Assembly (NCBI RefSeq): GCF_000385565.1
Contig: NC_021169.1
Span: 1,408,571 to 1,472,570 of the forward strand
Reading direction: 5' to 3'
Length of the DNA: 64,000 bases
DNA from: Archaeoglobus sulfaticallidus PM70-1
GTDB taxonomy: Archaea; Halobacteriota; Archaeoglobi; Archaeoglobales; Archaeoglobaceae
Position numbers and translations under genes: made by a program. Under the pieces are notes generated by a model that was not told the origin of the DNA, did not search any database, and worked only from the letters and a program-made list of their open reading frames with translations. Shown here in pieces: positions 43,132 to 52,807 of the stretch. Every line of letters begins with the position of its first letter. The first letter of the stretch is position 1.

Positions 43132-44595
43132 ATGAGCCAGAATTCAGGAAAAAAGAAAAACATAGAAACTCTGCCACCGAAAGAGAACTTCTCCGAGTGG
43201 TACCATGAGGTGATTCACAGGGCGGAAATTATGGATGTCAGGTATCCGATAAAGGGTCTTTATGTGTGGTTCCCTTTTGGCTTCAAGATAAGACAGCTCG
43301 TTTATGGAAAGTTGAGGGAGTTGCTCGATAAAGAGCATGATGAGGTTTATTTTCCAGCTTTAATTCCAGAAACTGAGCTTGGGAAAGAGGGTAAGCACAT
43401 AAAGGGTTTTGAGGATGAAGTCTACTGGGTAACCCATGGCGGGCTTGATGAACTCGATGTCAAGCTTGCCCTCAGGCCAACCAGCGAGACTGCAATGTAC
43501 CCGATGTTCAAGCTATGGATCAGAAGTCACACAGATATGCCGTTAAGGGTATACCAGATAGTGAACACATTCAGGTATGAGACGAAGCATACAAGACCAC
43601 TGATAAGGCTCAGAGAGATAACCTCCTTTAAAGAGGCCCACACAGCCCACAGAAACTTTGAAGAGGCTGAAGAACAGGTTAAAGATGCTGTAAAGTTGTA
43701 TAAGGAATTTTATGATTTTCTCGCAATCCCTTACATGGTTATAAGGCGTCCTGAATGGGATAAGTTTCCGGGGGCTGTTTATACGATAGCCTTCGACACG
43801 ATCATGCCGGATGGAAGGACGCTGCAGATAGGAACAGTCCACCACCTCGGAAACAACTTCGCAAAGACCTTTGATATAAAATATGAAACCCCGGATGGAG
43901 ATCACGAGTATGTCCACCAAACATGCTATGGCATCTCTGAGAGGTGTGTGGCTGCGCTCATCAGCGTTCATGGAGATGATAACGGACTTATTCTTCCATT
44001 TGAGGTCTCTCCTGTTCAGTTCGTCATAATACCCGTGCTGTATAAGGGCAAGGAAGAGGAAGTGATGGAAGTTGCTGAGAAGGTGTTCAATAAATTAAAG
44101 GGATTGGGTTACAGGACTGTCCTCGACAGCGGCGATGAGAGGCCGGGAGCTAAGTACTACAAGTGGGAGCTTAAGGGTGCAACAATCAGAATCGAGATCG
44201 GACCGAAAGAGGTTGAGAAGGGCGAGATAGTTGTGTCCTTCAGGGATGAGAGGAAGAAGTTCAGCATGAGTATGGATGAGCTAACAGATGAAAAGATAAA
44301 GGCTTGGGCAAAGGAGATCAAGAGCAGGATTAGAGCGAGAGCATTTGCCGGGATGAAGGAAAAGGTGAGGTATTTCGATAATCTTGACGAACTCAGGGGA
44401 TGGATTAGAACGGGTGTTGCAATCGTACACTTCTGTATGTCTGAAGAGTGTGCTGAGGTGATAGAGAAAGATGTTTCTGCAGGGATTCTCGGGAAGTTCG
44501 AGGAGGCTGGCGAATGGTGTGATAAAGATATTACCGGAAAGTGCATTGTATGTGGTAGGGAGGGCTATCTCTCAGCAATCTCCAGGTCTTATTAG
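43132..44595 (+). CDS. proS: Prolyl-tRNA synthetase, archaeal/eukaryal type
   Basis: 487 residues from the ATG at 43132, preceded by GAGGGTGA. Class II motifs: [20 protein letters not shown] (motif 1 region), [20 protein letters not shown] (motif 2), and [20 protein letters not shown] leading into the HGTP anticodon domain. The C-terminal zinc-binding domain typical of this type is present ([15 protein letters not shown] ... [19 protein letters not shown]). A ferredoxin gene follows 15 bp later. Confidence 0.96.
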   Translation: MSQNSGKKKNIETLPPKENFSEWYHEVIHRAEIMDVRYPIKGLYVWFPFGFKIRQLVYGKLRELLDKEHDEVYFPALIPETELGKEGKHIKGFEDEVYWVTHGGLDELDVKLALRPTSETAMYPMFKLWIRSHTDMPLRVYQIVNTFRYETKHTRPLIRLREITSFKEAHTAHRNFEEAEEQVKDAVKLYKEFYDFLAIPYMVIRRPEWDKFPGAVYTIAFDTIMPDGRTLQIGTVHHLGNNFAKTFDIKYETPDGDHEYVHQTCYGISERCVAALISVHGDDNGLILPFEVSPVQFVIIPVLYKGKEEEVMEVAEKVFNKLKGLGYRTVLDSGDERPGAKYYKWELKGATIRIEIGPKEVEKGEIVVSFRDERKKFSMSMDELTDEKIKAWAKEIKSRIRARAFAGMKEKVRYFDNLDELRGWIRTGVAIVHFCMSEECAEVIEKDVSAGILGKFEEAGEWCDKDITGKCIVCGREGYLSAISRSY

Positions 44596-44610
44596 TCATG
44601 GGGTGATCTC

Positions 44611-44784
44611 ATGCTCGTGATCGATAGGTATAAGTGTGCGTACTGCGGAGCTTGTATTTCTGTGTGCAAGTTCAATGCAAACGAACTCGTTGAGACTTTT
44701 GTAAGGGTTGATGAGGAGAAGTGCACGCTCTGCAAGATGTGCGTGAGGGTATGCCCGATGGGAGCAATAAGCGTTGAAGAGTAG
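44611..44784 (+). CDS. 2[4Fe-4S] ferredoxin, 57 residues
   Basis: The short frame carries two cluster motifs: [11 protein letters not shown] (CxxCxxCxxxC) and [12 protein letters not shown], separated by ~26 residues. The RBS GGGTGA precedes the ATG. The stop lies 11 bp before the geranylgeranyl reductase ATG, so the two are co-transcribed. This ferredoxin is the obvious electron donor for that reductase, as ferredoxin is needed by the methanogen enzyme; the pairing here is inference from context. Confidence 0.93.
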   Translation: MLVIDRYKCAYCGACISVCKFNANELVETFVRVDEEKCTLCKMCVRVCPMGAISVEE

Positions 44785-44795
44785 GAGGAATGCTC

Positions 44796-45971
44796 ATGGA
44801 TTACGATTACGATGTTGTGGTTATCGGTGCAGGGCCTGGAGGTTCGATGGCCGCAAAAACCTGTGCTGAAGAGGGTTTAAATGTTCTCCTTGTGGAGAAA
44901 AGGCAGGAAATAGGGGCTCCGGTAAGGTGTGCTGAGGGAATAAGCAAAGAAGGTTTGGAGAGGTTCTTTGAGATAGATAGAAAGTGGATTGCAAGAGAGG
45001 TGTCGGGAGCGATAATATACTCTCCCGATGGAACTGAACTCAAGCTCTCATCGGAAATGGCCGGGAATGAGGTTGGATTCGTTCTTGAGAGAAAAATATT
45101 CGACAGAGATCTTGCGAGAATGGCATCAAAAGCCGGAGCTGAGGTGATAGTGAAAACAACAGCCACGGGGATGGAAAGAGAGAAGGATGGACTCAGAATC
45201 AGGCTGAAGAGAATGGGTGAGGATTATGAGGTCACAGCAAAGATAGTCGTGGGTGCGGATGGAGTTGAGAGCAGAGTCGGAAAATGGGCGGGCATAGATA
45301 CAACAGTTAAGCTTGGAGAGATAGAAAGCTGTGTGCAGTACCTGATGACGAACATAGAGTTCGATCCAGACTTCTGCCACTTCTGGATCGGGCAGAAGTA
45401 CGCTCCGGGAGGTTATGTGTGGCTTTTCCCAAAGGGTGAGAGTTCTGCGAATGTTGGAATTGGCATTCTACCCACAATGACCAAGAAAACAGCAAAGTGG
45501 TGGCTTGATAGGTTTGTACAGGAGTACTATCCTGATGGAAAGATTGTTGAGTTCGTGGTTGGAGGAGTTCCGGTAACAGGTCCTATAGATACCGCTGTCT
45601 CTGACAATGTTATGCTCGTTGGAGATGCTGCGAGGCATGCGGATCCCATAACTGGGGGCGGGATAGCCAATGCAATCAAGGGCGGATATTTTGCAGGAAA
45701 AGTTGCGAAAGAAGCTGTAGATGCAGAAAATTACTCTAAAGAGTTTCTGAGGAGGTATGATGAGATGTGGAAGAACGATTTTGGAAAGACTCTTCACAGA
45801 AACAAACTGCTTCAGAAGAAATTCTTAAAGCTCAGTGATGAAACGCTCGATAGGCTCATCAGGAGTATAGCGGGATACAACCTTGAAGAGATAAGCGTTA
45901 AAAGGCTAGTTCTCGAACTGATCAAGAAGAATCCGAAACTGTTGTGGGATATAAGGCATCTGTTTACTTAA
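44796..45971 (+). CDS. Geranylgeranyl reductase family protein (archaeal lipid saturation)
   Basis: 391 residues from the ATG at 44796 (GGAGG 7 nt upstream; ATG 44790 is too close). The FAD site is [20 protein letters not shown], with [20 protein letters not shown] near it. The family motif YxWxFPKG is present as [40 protein letters not shown] closes the FAD site. It most likely reduces the geranylgeranyl chains of digeranylgeranylglycerophospholipids at the membrane, using the ferredoxin encoded just upstream. Other isoprenoid substrates are possible. Confidence 0.92.
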   Translation: MDYDYDVVVIGAGPGGSMAAKTCAEEGLNVLLVEKRQEIGAPVRCAEGISKEGLERFFEIDRKWIAREVSGAIIYSPDGTELKLSSEMAGNEVGFVLERKIFDRDLARMASKAGAEVIVKTTATGMEREKDGLRIRLKRMGEDYEVTAKIVVGADGVESRVGKWAGIDTTVKLGEIESCVQYLMTNIEFDPDFCHFWIGQKYAPGGYVWLFPKGESSANVGIGILPTMTKKTAKWWLDRFVQEYYPDGKIVEFVVGGVPVTGPIDTAVSDNVMLVGDAARHADPITGGGIANAIKGGYFAGKVAKEAVDAENYSKEFLRRYDEMWKNDFGKTLHRNKLLQKKFLKLSDETLDRLIRSIAGYNLEEISVKRLVLELIKKNPKLLWDIRHLFT

Positions 45972-45998
45972 AAAATAAAAAAAGACAGGAGAGTTAAA

Positions 45999-46469
45999 AT
46001 GAAGCTCGTTCCGAAGAAGGTTTTTCTGGTCTCGGGTAAGGGATCTCACAGCGATGCGCTGGTGAGCTTTGAGCTTGCTTTGAGGGATGCGGGTATAGAG
46101 AAGTTCAATCTCGTCACAGTCAGCAGCATTTTGCCACCGAACTGCGAGATAGTTGATAAGGAGGAGGGGTTGAAGCACCTATCTCCTGGGGAGATAGTCT
46201 TCACAGTAATGGCGAGATACACGAGCAATCAAGCCGGAAAGAAGATCTTCGCAAGTATCGGGCTTGCTAGGCCAGAGAAGGGTCATGGATACCTAACAGA
46301 GTATTCTGGAGAATGGGATAAAAGCGTTGATGAAAAGCATGCGGAAAAGATGGCGGAACTGATGGTCGAGAGCATGGGCTCAAAGGCAACCTTTAAGAAA
46401 ACGGTATTTGAGGTTGCGGAAGTGAGGGAGTTCACAACAGTTGTCTCCGCAGCAGTTTTTGTTTTGTAA
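45999..46469 (+). CDS. pdaD: Pyruvoyl-dependent arginine decarboxylase
   Basis: 156 residues. The proenzyme self-cleaves at a Ser-Ser bond: LVTVSSILPPNCEIV places the site at Ser42/Ser43, with Ser43 becoming the pyruvoyl group. The sequence SGKGSHSDALVSFELALRDA and GEIVFTVMARYTSNQAGKKI match the family. It makes agmatine, the first step to polyamines, which connects it to the aminopropyltransferase at 3947. RBS GGAG lies 8 nt before the ATG. Confidence 0.95.
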   Translation: MKLVPKKVFLVSGKGSHSDALVSFELALRDAGIEKFNLVTVSSILPPNCEIVDKEEGLKHLSPGEIVFTVMARYTSNQAGKKIFASIGLARPEKGHGYLTEYSGEWDKSVDEKHAEKMAELMVESMGSKATFKKTVFEVAEVREFTTVVSAAVFVL

Positions 46470-46605
46470 TTTTTTACTTTTTGGGTTTTCTTTTGGGTTC
46501 TCAAACTCAATTATTTCTATCCGGTGAATAAAGTCTCCCTTGACAAAAAAGTTTTTTACATATTTTTCAAAGTCTAAAGCAAAATCAAAAACATCAGGCG
46601 GTAAA

Positions 46606-48222
46606 ATGAGGAAAAAGATTGGGTTCTGGGAGGCTTTCAGCATAGGCGTTGGAGGGATGATCGGTGGCGGCATCTTTGCGGTTTTAGGTTTAAGCATTCA
46701 ATTGTCAAAAAGTGCCGCTCCTGTAGCCTTTCTTTTAGCTGGTTTGATAGCTTTGGCGACTGCCTACTCCTATGCCCGACTGTCGGTCAGGTTTCCAAGT
46801 GAGGGAGGGACTATAGAGTTCATTGTGAGAGCTTACGGAACGGGTCTGTTCTCCGGCACTCTCAATGTATTGTTGCTTGCAAGTTACATCGTCATGCTCT
46901 CCCTCTACGCCTACGCCTTCGGCAGCTACGGTGCAAACATGCTGGGCTTCATCAACCCAATCCTTGCAAAACATCTGCTGATAACTCTCGTAATTGTTCT
47001 GTTCACCGTCGTAAATGCCCTCGGTGCAGTCATCAGCGGAAAAACCGAGGATTTACTTGTAGTATTAAAGCTGGCAATTCTGCTAATCGTGGCCGGAGCT
47101 GGCATGGCTTTCGTGGACACAGCTAGACTTTCACCATCAAACTGGGCAGATCCCGTGAGCATTGTTGCAGGCGGGATGATAATATTTCTTGCTTATGAGG
47201 GGTTTGAGCTAATAGCAAATACAGGAAGCGATGTCGAAGACCCGTCGATACTCCCGAAAGCATTCTATGCTGCGGTTCTGCTGGTGGTAGTCGTTTATGT
47301 GATGGTGGCGGTGGTTACTGTCGGGAACCTGCCGTACGATATGATAATCAAGGCGAGGGACTACGCTTTAGCAGCCGCAGCGAAGCCATCGCTGGGCGAG
47401 GCGGGCTTCTGGCTCATAACCTTAGCTGCTCTGGCATCAACAAGTTCGGCAATAAATGCCACTCTCTACGGCACCGTAAGAGCAAGCTACATGGTAGCAA
47501 AGTATGGACAGCTTCCCGAAGCTGTTGAAAAACCCCTCTGGAAGCAGGCTTATGAAGGGCTGCTTATAATAAGTCTTCTATCCTTAATCTTTGCAAATAC
47601 TGCAAGCCTTGAGTTCATATCCACAGCCGGGAGCGGTGGATTTTTGCTTATCTTTCTCTTCGTGAACATCGCAGCGTTGAAGCTCCGTGATTGTGTTAAG
47701 CTAAATCCGGTAATTCCAGCAGTAGGAACAGTGTTAACTCTTGCAGCCCTTGTTGTACTCATTTATAGGATGGCAGAAACTGATGTGAGAAATCTGACGG
47801 TCTTTGTTTGCCTTATTGCAGCATCTTTTCTGATCGAGGCATCCTACAGAGCTATCACGAGCAGGAAGATAGAAGAGTATTTGGATGTAAGGCTAAGGAA
47901 AAGGGAGGAAAACCTGGAAAACTGGTATAGATGGATTGATGGAGTTATTTGCAGTATAGTTGAGACCTTTGAAGATGCAGAGGTGTATCTGGTCGGTAGC
48001 ATTGCGAGGGGTGACATCAAGAAAGCCAACGATGTTGATTTGCTTATCTTTACCAATAATCTTCCATCAAAAGATAGAGAGAAAGATATTGTGAGGAAAC
48101 TCAAACAGAAAGCTAAACTCACTCTGCAGCATTCAGTTGACATTCATTTTGCAAACAAGCAGAGAAAGGAAGAAACGCTTAGGGAGGCACAACATTACAA
48201 GCTTCTGAAACGATCCAAGTGA
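46606..48222 (+). CDS. APC-family amino-acid permease fused to a C-terminal nucleotidyltransferase domain
   Basis: 538 residues from the ATG at 46606; the frame extends 22 codons upstream, but the permease begins at MRKKIGFWEAFSIGVGGMIG. Residues ~1-430 are an amino acid-polyamine-organocation permease with ~12 transmembrane helices (GGMIGGGIFAVLGLSIQLSK is the TM1 substrate-binding glycine motif). Residues ~440-538 form a polymerase-beta-type nucleotidyltransferase: VYLVGSIARGDIKKANDVDL (GS ... DxD) with a third acid in HSVDIHFA. All three candidate catalytic aspartates are present. It would lie on the cytoplasmic face. Function of the fusion unknown. Confidence 0.85.
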   Translation: MRKKIGFWEAFSIGVGGMIGGGIFAVLGLSIQLSKSAAPVAFLLAGLIALATAYSYARLSVRFPSEGGTIEFIVRAYGTGLFSGTLNVLLLASYIVMLSLYAYAFGSYGANMLGFINPILAKHLLITLVIVLFTVVNALGAVISGKTEDLLVVLKLAILLIVAGAGMAFVDTARLSPSNWADPVSIVAGGMIIFLAYEGFELIANTGSDVEDPSILPKAFYAAVLLVVVVYVMVAVVTVGNLPYDMIIKARDYALAAAAKPSLGEAGFWLITLAALASTSSAINATLYGTVRASYMVAKYGQLPEAVEKPLWKQAYEGLLIISLLSLIFANTASLEFISTAGSGGFLLIFLFVNIAALKLRDCVKLNPVIPAVGTVLTLAALVVLIYRMAETDVRNLTVFVCLIAASFLIEASYRAITSRKIEEYLDVRLRKREENLENWYRWIDGVICSIVETFEDAEVYLVGSIARGDIKKANDVDLLIFTNNLPSKDREKDIVRKLKQKAKLTLQHSVDIHFANKQRKEETLREAQHYKLLKRSK

Positions 48223-48364
48223 TGGAAGGTTATTGCTGCTGATTCTGTGACTATTCTGTAACATATAAAAACATAATAATTTAATTATAATTTGATGATT
48301 GCATAATTTAACATACCAGAATATTTCAAATGATTTATAAACCATAAAATACAAACTCAACATA

Positions 48365-49006
48365 ATGGAAGACACCGAATTTGAGAAAAGAAAAAAGATG
48401 GCTGACAGGCTGAAGGAGGAACTCAACCTGAGCGATAGAGTATATAATGCAATGCTAAAAGTCCCCAGACACCTCTTCGTTCCGTACAACTACAGGGATT
48501 CAGCGTACTTGGATACCCCTCTGCCAATAGGGAAGGGGCAGACGATAAGTGCACCCCACATGGTTGCGATCATGTGCGAACTCTTAGATTTGCGTGAAGG
48601 GCATAAAGTTCTAGAAATAGGCACTGGCAGGGGATATCACTCTGCAATTGTTGCCGAGATAGTCGGCAAGAGCGGGAAGGTAATAACGATCGAAAGAGTT
48701 CCTGAGCTGGCAGAGCATGCGAAGCAGACCCTGTCCTCACTGGGATATGATAATGTTGTGGTGATAGTTGGCGACGGTAGCAAGGGATATGAAGCTGAAG
48801 CACCGTATGACAGAATATATGCGACAGCTTCAGCTCCAAAAATCCCAGAACCACTCATAGATCAGCTTAAGAAGGGTGGAAAGCTTGTAATCCCGGTTGG
48901 AAATTACATGCAGGAGCTTATAGTTGTTGAAAAGAATGATGAGATAAAAACGAAGGTGTGGGGGGCTGTTAGGTTCGTCCCACTTTTTGGAGAGTATGGT
49001 TTTTGA
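48365..49006 (+). CDS. pcm: Protein-L-isoaspartate O-methyltransferase
   Basis: 213 residues. [20 protein letters not shown] (~55-74) and the SAM-binding [20 protein letters not shown] (~81-100) are the PCMT hallmarks. It methylates L-isoaspartyl residues to start repair of aged proteins, which is important at high temperature. The 48223-48364 spacer is A/T-rich with a TATA-like GATTTATAAACC ~35 nt upstream, so it probably has its own promoter. Confidence 0.96.
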   Translation: MEDTEFEKRKKMADRLKEELNLSDRVYNAMLKVPRHLFVPYNYRDSAYLDTPLPIGKGQTISAPHMVAIMCELLDLREGHKVLEIGTGRGYHSAIVAEIVGKSGKVITIERVPELAEHAKQTLSSLGYDNVVVIVGDGSKGYEAEAPYDRIYATASAPKIPEPLIDQLKKGGKLVIPVGNYMQELIVVEKNDEIKTKVWGAVRFVPLFGEYGF

Positions 49007-49032
49007 AGTGGGTTTGGGGGGTTTTCAGTTAT

Positions 49033-49443
49033 TCAATGCTCAACGAATATCCTGCAACCATCTCTCAGAATGTTGGAGATCTTGCACAGATGATCTGCAC
49101 TCTTGACTATTTCTTCCTTCACATCCTCGTTAACTCCATCTAAGCCAACCTTAATCTTTGCCTCCCATATGCCATCATCTCCCCTATCGAACTCGATATC
49201 TATCTCAAGTCCCTTAACATCAACCCCTTTACTCTCGCACATCGATACAATCGTTGTTCCAAGACACCCCGCAACAGAGATCAGAAGCAGTTCCGTCGGC
49301 TTGAATCCCGTATTTTCGCCTTTTTCATGGACTCTCTGATCCAAAACAACTGCATGCTCTCTCGAAATACCAACAAACTGCCTTCCCTTTACCCATCTCA
49401 CCTTTGCAAAGCTCTTATCTCCACTTGCACAGCAACCCTCCAT
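49033..49443 (-). CDS. OsmC/Ohr-family protein
   Basis: 136 residues. The family core KPTELLLISVAGCLGTTIVS followed by MCESKGVDVKGLEIDIEFDR gives the two conserved cysteines (in AGC and MCE) used for thiol-dependent peroxide reduction. The N-terminus is unusual, with two adjacent cysteines MEGCCASGD. OsmC-like proteins detoxify organic hydroperoxides; some archaeal members have no proven substrate. It is convergent with pcm and divergent from the aminotransferase gene. Confidence 0.88.
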   Translation of the reverse strand: MEGCCASGDKSFAKVRWVKGRQFVGISREHAVVLDQRVHEKGENTGFKPTELLLISVAGCLGTTIVSMCESKGVDVKGLEIDIEFDRGDDGIWEAKIKVGLDGVNEDVKEEIVKSADHLCKISNILRDGCRIFVEH

Positions 49444-49519
49444 GCACGCAAGCAGTCAGTTCTGCTTAAATCTTTTTGCACCATCAAATTTTTATTTTCC
49501 ATTACTGTTTCTGGGACAT

Positions 49520-50662
49520 ATGTCCGAAAATGAGCTGTTTGAAAAAGAGAGCGAACTGATGATCCCTTTTTTTAAAAGGTTGCCCGTTACATTCAAAAGG
49601 GGTAAGGGGTGCTGGCTCTACGACTTTAACGGAAAAAAGTATCTGGATTTAATAGCTGGGATAGCATGTGTGTCGATAGGACATAGCCATCCCGAGTTTA
49701 TCTCAAGGGTTTATGAGCAGATGAGAGAGCTTATGCATGTATCCAACCTTTTCTACACCGAACCCCAGATCCGGCTTGCCGAGAAACTCAAAGAAATTAG
49801 TGGATTTGATAAGTTCTTCTTCTGCAACTCCGGAACCGAGGCTGTTGAAGCTGCACTGAAAATAGCGAGGAAGGTTACAGGGAAGAAAAAGTTTCTAGCA
49901 CTGGAAAACTCATTCCACGGCAGAACGATGGGTGCTTTATCCATAACATGGAAGGAGAAGTTCAGAAAGCCATTTGAACCGTTGATTCAGGAGGTGGAGT
50001 TCTGCAAGTTCAACGATGTGGATGACTTTCTGGGCAGGGTTAATGCCGACATATGCGCAGTCATACTTGAACCCATACAGGGAGAGGCTGGAGTCTATGA
50101 GGTATCTAAGGAGTTCATGGATGCGGTTTTTGAAGAGAAAGAGAGGTATGGCTACCTTGTTATCTTCGATGAGGTTCAGACAGGGTTCTGCAGAACTGGA
50201 GAGTGGTTTGCCAAGGATCATTTTGGCTGCAGTCCGGACATAATGACGATGGCAAAGGCCATGGCATCAGGCTTTCCGATAGGTGGGGTTGCAGTAACCA
50301 ATGAGGTCGCAAATAAGATCGAGATCTCAGAACATGGTTCAACTTTCGGCGGAAATCCCCTCGCATGCACGGCATCGCTCGCAACAATCGAGATCATGCA
50401 GAAAGAGAATCTTGCAGAGAATTCTAGGGATATGGGAGGGTATTTCAGGAAGAGGCTTGCTGAACTTGGTTTTGAAGCTAGAGGGAAGGGATTGCTGATT
50501 GGATTCGATGTGGGTGATGCAAAAGCTCTTGTGAGCAAACTCTTGGAAAAAGGAGTAGTAGCCAACAACACATCGGATACCACAATCAGGTTCGCTCCAC
50601 CGCTCGTTATAACAAAAGATGAAATCGATTTTGCCGTTGATGCTTTAGAGGAATGTTTGTAA
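49520..50662 (+). CDS. argD: Class III aminotransferase, acetylornithine/LysW-lysine type
   Basis: 380 residues from the ATG at 49520. The PLP-enzyme features are clear: YLDLIAGIACVSIGHSHPEF, FFCNSGTEAVEAALKIARKV (phosphate/PLP site), LVIFDEVQTGFCRTGEWFAK, and the lysine in PDIMTMAKAMASGFPIGGVA that forms the Schiff base. Length and sequence fit ArgD/LysJ of archaea, for arginine and possibly lysine synthesis. 4-aminobutyrate-type specificity cannot be excluded. Confidence 0.88.
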   Translation: MSENELFEKESELMIPFFKRLPVTFKRGKGCWLYDFNGKKYLDLIAGIACVSIGHSHPEFISRVYEQMRELMHVSNLFYTEPQIRLAEKLKEISGFDKFFFCNSGTEAVEAALKIARKVTGKKKFLALENSFHGRTMGALSITWKEKFRKPFEPLIQEVEFCKFNDVDDFLGRVNADICAVILEPIQGEAGVYEVSKEFMDAVFEEKERYGYLVIFDEVQTGFCRTGEWFAKDHFGCSPDIMTMAKAMASGFPIGGVAVTNEVANKIEISEHGSTFGGNPLACTASLATIEIMQKENLAENSRDMGGYFRKRLAELGFEARGKGLLIGFDVGDAKALVSKLLEKGVVANNTSDTTIRFAPPLVITKDEIDFAVDALEECL

Positions 50663-50731
50663 CCTATGCAGCATATCTTCTTTTTTACCGATTTTTAAAT
50701 CTTAAACCTAACAAACCTAACAGACAAGAAC

Positions 50732-51745
50732 TTAACTTTCTCTCAGATACTTTCGGATTTTTTCCGACTGTATCCAACCCTCATCAAGTCTCCTGACGAT
50801 GGACTCTATTCTGTCGATCTGTTTCAGGATTATGTCTCTTTCCATTCCCTCTAGCCTCATCTCTGCAATTCCCTGAATTATTGCAAGCGGATTTCTGATG
50901 TGATCAACCAGAATGGCGAATTCCTCGATGTTTTGATCTATTATTTTATATGCCTCATCTTTCTGCTCCTCGAGAATCTTTCTTTCCGTCAGGTCAGTTA
51001 GGGAAAGCACGATTGTTGAAGGATCCTTTTTGGAAATCGATCCAGCACTAACTAGAACATGCCTGATTCTGCCCTTTCTATCGACGAATTTTATTTCGAA
51101 CTCTCTTGGTGCCTCCTTAGGGTTTTCGTATCTGAGCCTGTTGAACTTCTCCATTTTGTCCAGATCATCTTTGTGGACGAAAAGTCTCCACTCGAGCTTA
51201 CCCTCAATTTCCTCTTTGGAATATCCTGAAAGCTCTACAAATTTTTTGTTGGCGAGAACAATTCTGTCTCCCTCTACTAAAATCGTAGCATTCCCGGTGT
51301 TCTCGAATATTAACATGTACAGCTTTCTTGACCTCTCCAGATCCAGTTCTGCTTTCTTTTTGTCAGTTATGTCCCATGTAAAGTGTATGAAAATCCTTTT
51401 GCCGTTGTAAATGTAGTTTGTGGGGTAAACAGCAGATTTAACCCATTTTTCGGATCTATCATCGAAAAGCTCCGCTACACTCGGGCAGTTACACTTCAAA
51501 GCCTCATCAAGGGGACATCCGGGAAACCTCTCAACACCATGTATAAGTTGAGGACAGAATTTTCCTCTGGCCTCCTCCAGCCTTAAGTTGAATTCCTGCT
51601 CGAATGCAGTATTTACGAGCAAGATTCTGTGTTCTTCATCAACGAGAATGACATAAAATGGTAAAAAGTCGATAAACTCTTTCAGCAATTCAAGATCCAT
51701 TATGGTTGGATCTCTTGGAGCTTTCGGAGTATCCAAAAGTACCAC
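50732..51745 (-). CDS. PAS-PAS sensor protein with a DHp-like histidine region but no ATPase domain
   Basis: 337 residues. PAS 1 (~18-130) contains a cysteine-rich insert: CPQLIHGVERFPGCPLDEAL then KCNC. PAS 2 (~140-255) reads MLIFENTGNATILVEGDRIV ... ELSGYSKEEIEGK, with a PAC-like DRKGRIRHVLVSAGSI. The C-terminus has a helical segment FAILVDHIRNPLAIIQGIAE with a DHIRNP H-box, as in histidine kinases. The protein then ends ~60 residues later with no HATPase domain. It is the last gene of the minus-strand block. Presumed redox or ligand sensor that would need a partner kinase. Confidence 0.8.
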   Translation of the reverse strand: MVLLDTPKAPRDPTIMDLELLKEFIDFLPFYVILVDEEHRILLVNTAFEQEFNLRLEEARGKFCPQLIHGVERFPGCPLDEALKCNCPSVAELFDDRSEKWVKSAVYPTNYIYNGKRIFIHFTWDITDKKKAELDLERSRKLYMLIFENTGNATILVEGDRIVLANKKFVELSGYSKEEIEGKLEWRLFVHKDDLDKMEKFNRLRYENPKEAPREFEIKFVDRKGRIRHVLVSAGSISKKDPSTIVLSLTDLTERKILEEQKDEAYKIIDQNIEEFAILVDHIRNPLAIIQGIAEMRLEGMERDIILKQIDRIESIVRRLDEGWIQSEKIRKYLRES

Positions 51746-51786
51746 CTGTTCGCTTAAAATTTGTTAAATAAAAAAATAGAGGTTAG

Positions 51787-52806
51787 TTAATCCAAAACTC
51801 CAATTTTTAGCGTCCTGTTAGTCTCTTTAATGCTCTCCTCTTTATCCATCAGTTCAAGCATAGCCCTTATCGCATCTATGTTCTCCGGAATGACAATCGA
51901 TTCCTGGTTTATAGCCTGTGTGACATAGACTTCTCCATCCACAACTCCTATAGAATCCTCCCAGACTGCATTCTCGTACAGATCGTATCTGAGTCTGAGA
52001 TCCCTTGCAAACTCGATTATTTTGGCTGTGGATGTAAAACCATCTTCAGAGTTGAATAACATGATTCTCGGCTCCTCTGCAAATGCGCTTTTGATATCTT
52101 CTTCGCTAATATCTTTCTCCATCTCTATTGCTACAGAGTGGACATGCATGATAGTTGTTGGGACCTTAAATGCTGCGGTGATTATGTTTACATCCGGCAG
52201 AATCGACTGCACATCCGGGCCGTGGTGGGATGGAAGCTTGATCGGATTTGGTTGTATTCCATTCACAAGACCCTTCTTATCCTCCTTTGGATCAACTACT
52301 CTCCTTATCATCGTTGCTCTGACTTTCTTTATTGGAAAGTTCTTCTTTATCGTGTAAATCAGCCTTGTAAGGCCAGTTGTGTTGCAGCTGACAACCCTCA
52401 CAAACTGCTTGCCCACGGCCTCCTCATAGTTCGCTATCGCGTTGAATGACACTTCAGCAACATCCTTCTTCTCTCCACCCTGAAATATTGCCTTGACTCC
52501 AAGCTTCTCGTAAAGCTTCTTGTTCTCAGCCCCAATTTTGTTTGGTGAGCAGTCAACGACTATGTCAACCTCTTTCAGCAAATCCTCAATCGTGCCTTCA
52601 ACCTCCAAACCCGCAGACTCAAAGACCTTAACCCTGTCCGGGATTGCAGCGTACAGCCTGTATCCCTTCTTTATCGCCATTTTCGCATCGAAATCGGGTT
52701 TCGTTTTCGTTACGCCTACAACTTCCATGTCCTTCTGAAGGCTAATCGCATCTGCAACCCTCTTGCCTATCGTTCCGTAACCATTTACTGCAACCTTAAC
52801 AGCCAT
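51787..52806 (-). CDS. gap: Glyceraldehyde-3-phosphate dehydrogenase, archaeal type II
   Basis: 339 residues. The N-terminal Rossmann motif VAVNGYGTIGKRVADAISLQ and catalytic Cys141 in VVSCNTTGLTRLIYTIKKNF identify the phosphorylating archaeal GAPDH family, which uses NAD+ or NADP+. It mainly works in the gluconeogenic direction in such archaea. The CooT-like gene ends 1 bp before its start, so the two are co-transcribed. Confidence 0.96.
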   Translation of the reverse strand: MAVKVAVNGYGTIGKRVADAISLQKDMEVVGVTKTKPDFDAKMAIKKGYRLYAAIPDRVKVFESAGLEVEGTIEDLLKEVDIVVDCSPNKIGAENKKLYEKLGVKAIFQGGEKKDVAEVSFNAIANYEEAVGKQFVRVVSCNTTGLTRLIYTIKKNFPIKKVRATMIRRVVDPKEDKKGLVNGIQPNPIKLPSHHGPDVQSILPDVNIITAAFKVPTTIMHVHSVAIEMEKDISEEDIKSAFAEEPRIMLFNSEDGFTSTAKIIEFARDLRLRYDLYENAVWEDSIGVVDGEVYVTQAINQESIVIPENIDAIRAMLELMDKEESIKETNRTLKIGVLD

Positions 52807-52807
52807 T

